The notes beneath the pieces are model-generated. The model saw only the letters and a program-made list of their open reading frames with translations, had not been told where the DNA came from and did no database searches. A stretch of 9,207 nucleotides of DNA, from the NCBI GenBank assembly GCA_905209135.1, contig CAJLRT010000037.1, positions 1 through 9,207 on the forward strand, written 5' to 3'. Each line of letters starts with the position of its first letter. The first letter of the stretch is position 1. The translations under genes were made by a program, and so were the position numbers. This stretch comes from an uncultured Eubacteriales bacterium (GTDB lineage Bacteria > Bacillota > Clostridia > Oscillospirales > UMGS1783). Below are positions 6,980-9,207 of this stretch, one piece after another.

Positions 6980-8430
6980 TACTGCGTCTGTACGGGCACG
7001 ACCGGCTCTACGACCTGCAGAGCATGGCGACCGCGTTTTTCCCCGACCGCGGCTTCGGGGAGGACGGCATGGAGGTGGACAGCCGCGCGCATGAGGAAAA
7101 CGGCCGGCTTGTCTGCGAGACCGTGATCGCCTGCGGCGGCAGAACGGCGCAGGCCTGCGCGCAGTCGCCCGCCGCCGAGCCCGGCGCGGCCAGAACCGCC
7201 GTAAAGCGCTCTTTCTACCTTGCCGCCGCGCAGTTGGCCGGCCAGACGCCCGTATGGGGCATGTTTACCGGCATCCGCCCCGTCAAGGAAATGGCGGGCT
7301 ACGTCACGTCCTTTGGCGCGCAGGCGGCGCGGCGCTTTGCCGATGCCTATGACGCCGCGCCCGAAAAGGCGGCCCTGTGCGCCGACACGCTCGCCCTGCG
7401 CCGGGAGATCGGCTTTGCGCCCCGGCCCCGTGAAATATCCGCCTATATCTCCATCCCGTTCTGCCCCAGCCGGTGCAGCTACTGCTCCTTTATCTCGCAG
7501 GCGGGGGAGAAGATGCTCGCCCTGCTCCCGGACTATCTGGAACGGCTGTGCGGCGAGATCCGGCTGTACGGAGATGCGCTGCGCGGCAGCGGTCTTGCCC
7601 TTCGCAGCGTCTATGTGGGCGGCGGCACGCCGGCCGTGCTCTCCGCCGCCCAGATTCAGACGCTGCTGCAGACGGCGCGCCGCGCCCTGCCCATGGACGG
7701 CGTGCAGGAGTTCACGTTTGAGGCCGGGCGGCCGGACGCGGTGGACGCGGAAAAGCTGCGGGTGCTGCGGGAGTACGGCGTCGACCGCGTCAGCGTCAAT
7801 CCGCAGACGCTGCACGACACGACGCTGGCGCGCATCGGCCGCCGGCATACGGCCGCGCAGTTTTACGCGGCGTATGAACAGGCGGCGCGCCTGGGCTTCC
7901 GCTGTATCAATACGGACCTGATCCTGGGCCTGCCCGGCGAATCGGAGGACGATATGCTGGAGTCGGTAAACGGGATCCTGGCGCTGTCGCCGCAGAACGT
8001 CACCCTGCACGCGCTGTGCCTGAAAAAGTCCGCCCGGCTAAAAACGGAGGGCGAGACGCAGCTTGTCCGCGACCAGGGCGCAGTCAGCGCCGCGGCGCGG
8101 GCGCAGGCGCGCCTGCGGGAACGGGGCTACCGTCCCTACTATATCTACCGGCAGAAAAATGCGGTCGGCGGCCTGGAAAACACGGGCTATACCCAGCCCG
8201 GCCGCGCCAGCTACTACAATATGGTGATGATGGACGATTTGCAGACCGTGCTGGGCTTCGGCGCGGGCGCCATCTCCAAATACATACGTCCCGGCGCCGA
8301 CCCCGTGCGCGCGGCAAACCACAAATTCCCCTATGAGTATATTGCCGACTGTGAGAAAATAGAGAATAATTTGCGAATTTTAAAAGATATGACAAAAGCT
8401 GATTGCGTTTTTCCGGCGTCGGAGATATAA
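6976..8430 (+). CDS. hemZ: Radical SAM coproporphyrinogen III oxidase-like protein HemZ
   Basis: A 484-aa radical SAM protein of the HemN/HemW/HemZ group. The [4Fe-4S]/SAM cluster motif is C163-x3-C167-x2-C170 (FCPSRCSYCSF), followed by GGGTP (215-219) for SAM binding. HemZ-specific traits are the roughly 150-residue N-terminal domain with WGMFTGIRPVKE, the VSVNPQTLHD and GRRHT segments, INTDLILGLPGE, and near the end YYIYRQKNAVGGLENTGY. The proposed role is oxygen-independent decarboxylation of coproporphyrinogen III, but C-SYC-SF is the HemW-like form without the extra HemN cysteine, so a heme-handling role is also possible. ATG 6976 overlaps the upstream stop (ATGA), with AAGGA (6962-6966) 9 nt upstream. 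The gene ends in tandem TAA TAA codons. Its last ~30 codons are noticeably A/T-richer than the rest and contain a likely promoter for the next gene. Confidence 0.88.
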   Translation: MILRLYGHDRLYDLQSMATAFFPDRGFGEDGMEVDSRAHEENGRLVCETVIACGGRTAQACAQSPAAEPGAARTAVKRSFYLAAAQLAGQTPVWGMFTGIRPVKEMAGYVTSFGAQAARRFADAYDAAPEKAALCADTLALRREIGFAPRPREISAYISIPFCPSRCSYCSFISQAGEKMLALLPDYLERLCGEIRLYGDALRGSGLALRSVYVGGGTPAVLSAAQIQTLLQTARRALPMDGVQEFTFEAGRPDAVDAEKLRVLREYGVDRVSVNPQTLHDTTLARIGRRHTAAQFYAAYEQAARLGFRCINTDLILGLPGESEDDMLESVNGILALSPQNVTLHALCLKKSARLKTEGETQLVRDQGAVSAAARAQARLRERGYRPYYIYRQKNAVGGLENTGYTQPGRASYYNMVMMDDLQTVLGFGAGAISKYIRPGADPVRAANHKFPYEYIADCEKIENNLRILKDMTKADCVFPASEI

Positions 8431-8431
8431 T
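8403..8431 (+). promoter_or_regulatory. Likely promoter for the zinc-ribbon gene, inside the hemZ 3' end
   Basis: TTGCGT (8403-8408), 17 nt, then a perfect TATAAT (8426-8431) that includes the hemZ stop codon. Transcription would start near 8438, giving a leader of about 27 nt with AAGGAGG at 8451-8457. The -35 box matches only its first three bases, but the -10 and spacing are ideal and the surroundings are A/T-rich. Confidence 0.55.
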
Positions 8432-8464
8432 AACGTATAGGTTTTCATAGAAGGAGGGTTCCGG

Positions 8465-8821
8465 ATGAAATTTGAGGACTTTCAGAAAAAGGTAATCGAC
8501 GTCACCAATACGGTTGGGAAAAAGACAAACGATTTGATAGAAGAGGGAAAGCTGCTCTATAAGATACGCGAGACCGAGCGCGAGATCGACCGTCTGTATC
8601 AGGATCTGGGCCGCGCGGTGTATGAAGCGGATGAAGATATGGAAGTCAGCTTCGAGGAGTATACGTCCGACAAAACGGAGCAGATCGACAGCCAGAAGGA
8701 AAAACTTGCCGAACTGCGCGGCGCGCTGGCGGATCTCAAAGGCTCGCGCGTCTGCCGCGCCTGCGGGGCGATCAATCCCAATGGCAGCAGTTACTGCAGC
8801 AAGTGCGGCACGCAGCTCTGA
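8465..8821 (+). CDS. Small coiled-coil protein with C-terminal zinc ribbon
   Basis: A 118-aa protein of unknown function. Residues about 1-93 are charged and helical, with two likely coiled-coil stretches (about 25-55 and 68-92) and no transmembrane segment or signal peptide. The last 22 residues form a CxxC...CxxC zinc ribbon: C97, C100, C111 and C114, in CRACG and CSKCG. Short proteins of this layout (helical N-terminus plus zinc ribbon) are common in Bacillota and lack an assigned role; rubredoxin-like zinc ribbons usually mediate protein or nucleic-acid contacts. The start is certain: AAGGAGG (8451-8457) lies 7 nt before ATG 8465, the strongest Shine-Dalgarno in the window. It follows hemZ by 34 nt and probably has its own promoter. 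Expression may be high relative to its neighbours, judging from the ribosome binding site; that is inference. Confidence 0.85.
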   Translation: MKFEDFQKKVIDVTNTVGKKTNDLIEEGKLLYKIRETEREIDRLYQDLGRAVYEADEDMEVSFEEYTSDKTEQIDSQKEKLAELRGALADLKGSRVCRACGAINPNGSSYCSKCGTQL

Positions 8822-8998
8822 ACGGGGGAACCCGCCCTGTTTCCGGCGGCGCAGCCCCCGTCTGAGAGAGCCGGCATGGAATAAGCGGGGGCCGCGGCGC
8901 AGGCTGTTGGCCGCCGGCGCCGCGGTCTCCCGATCACTTCGGCGGACATTCCGCCGGCAGCCGGCTTTCCTCTCTCCGCGGTTCTGCTGAACCGGCTC
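8822..8998 (+). other. Gene-free, strongly self-complementary stretch downstream of the zinc-ribbon gene
   Basis: No credible coding region lies between 8822 and the tRNA. Three hairpins can be read. The first pairs 8822-8828 (ACGGGGG) with 8855-8861, with 5 inner pairs (8832-8836 with 8845-8849). The second is a 14-bp stem pairing 8887-8900 with 8917-8930, including two G·T pairs, around a 16-nt loop. The third is a 7-bp stem pairing 8940-8946 with 8950-8956. GAGCCGG (8868-8874) can also pair with CCGGCTC (8992-8998), enclosing hairpins two and three. None is followed by a T run, so these are not standard intrinsic terminators, although the first starts right after the stop codon. This could be a structured 3' UTR, a small RNA or a GC-rich palindromic repeat; GC-rich sequence forms hairpins readily, so confidence in function is low. 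Confidence 0.4.
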
Positions 8999-9047
8999 AA
9001 ACCCGCTTTCGCCGTCGCTGATTCCGGAGGCCACCGGCCCTTTCGCA

Positions 9048-9114
9048 GAAATTATTTATATGCGTTTATTTTTTGAAAAACCCCCTTGACAAAGCAGTGC
9101 CGATACGGTATAAT
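9048..9114 (+). promoter_or_regulatory. Strong SigA promoter of the tRNA-Val gene, with A/T-rich upstream element
   Basis: TTGACA (9086-9091), 17 nt, TATAAT (9109-9114): both boxes and the spacing match the consensus perfectly. The A/T-rich stretch from about 9048 to 9080, just upstream of the -35 box, fits an UP element, as expected for a stable-RNA promoter. Transcription should start near 9121, leaving a 5' leader of about 28 nt to be removed by RNase P. Confidence 0.93.
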
Positions 9115-9148
9115 GAAACACGCTGTTAACGAAAAGCAATCGGGAAAC

Positions 9149-9207
9149 GGGAGCTTAGCTCAGCTGGGAGAGCATCTGCCTTACAAGCAGGGGGTCACAG
9201 GTTCGAG
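9149..9207 (+). tRNA. tRNA-Val (anticodon UAC), 3'-truncated by window end
   Basis: The first 59 bases of a tRNA are present. The acceptor 5' arm is GGGAGCT (9149-9155), followed by TA. The D-arm is GCTC (9158-9161) with GAGC (9170-9173) around AGCTGGGA. The anticodon stem is TCTGC (9175-9179) with GCAGG (9187-9191), with one T·G pair. The loop CTTACAA places TAC at 9182-9184, which reads valine GUA codons and others by wobble. The 5' T-stem ACAGG (9197-9201) and TTCGAG of the T-loop reach the window edge. The sequence closely follows known bacterial tRNA-Val(UAC). Other tRNA genes may follow, since clostridial tRNAs are often clustered. Confidence 0.96.

Noticed and set aside
6892..8010. Open frame on the - strand (372 codons) opposite hemZ
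   Set aside because: Arg/Ala/Gly-rich translation without motifs, mirroring the GC-rich hemZ codons.
8084..9034. Open frame on the - strand (316 codons) across hemZ, the zinc-ribbon gene and the hairpin region
   Set aside because: It crosses two real + strand genes, has no plausible ribosome binding site that I could see, and has an Arg/Ala-rich translation with no recognisable domain.
9043..9080. CGCA...TGCG with the following T-rich run as an intrinsic terminator before the tRNA
   Set aside because: The stem is only about 4 bp with an A/T-rich loop. The stretch is better explained as the A/T-rich element of the tRNA promoter.

Overview
The window is GC-rich chromosomal DNA (about 60% by eye) from what looks like a member of class Clostridia (Bacillota). 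The evidence is the gene set recJ – bifunctional relA/spoT – glyoxalase-II-like hydrolase – hemZ, strong GGAGG-type ribosome binding sites, SigA-type promoters with TATAAT boxes, and a SigW-like ECF sigma/zinc anti-sigma pair. An Oscillospirales- or Christensenellales-like gut lineage would fit, but the window cannot settle this. All genes are on the + strand. No mobile element, phage gene, CRISPR array or insertion sequence was seen.

Region 1 (1-1853) is the 3' end of an operon. It holds the C-terminal half of a DusB-type tRNA dihydrouridine synthase, then an ECF sigma factor whose start overlaps the dusB stop by 8 nt, then a membrane anti-sigma factor with a zinc-binding N-terminus, one transmembrane helix and an unrecognised extracytoplasmic domain. 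A hairpin terminator (1892-1930) and a second GC hairpin with a T6 run (1982-2008) close the unit.

Region 2 (2025-8430) is a tight four-gene unit starting from a clear SigA promoter (TTGAAT-17-TATAAT, extended -10). Its genes are recJ (single-strand DNA exonuclease), relA/spoT (ppGpp synthetase/hydrolase), a metallo-beta-lactamase-fold hydrolase and hemZ (radical-SAM coproporphyrinogen oxidase-like). Gaps are 8 nt or less and the last two junctions overlap (TGATG and ATGA). This resembles the conserved clostridial recJ-(apt)-relA-(dtd)-gloB-hemZ neighbourhood, but apt and dtd are absent.

Region 3 (8403-9207) has a small coiled-coil plus zinc-ribbon protein with its own likely promoter inside the hemZ 3' end. 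A gene-free but strongly self-complementary stretch follows (about 8822-8998). The window ends with a perfect-consensus promoter (TTGACA-17-TATAAT) driving tRNA-Val(UAC), which is cut off in its T-loop.

Most of the window is ordinary housekeeping sequence. The points worth a second look are the dusB-coupled sigma/anti-sigma pair and its unrecognised sensor domain, a candidate ECF-type promoter in front of the anti-sigma gene, a RecJ with altered residues around intact metal-binding motifs, and the structured DNA after the zinc-ribbon gene. No convincing new multi-gene system was found.
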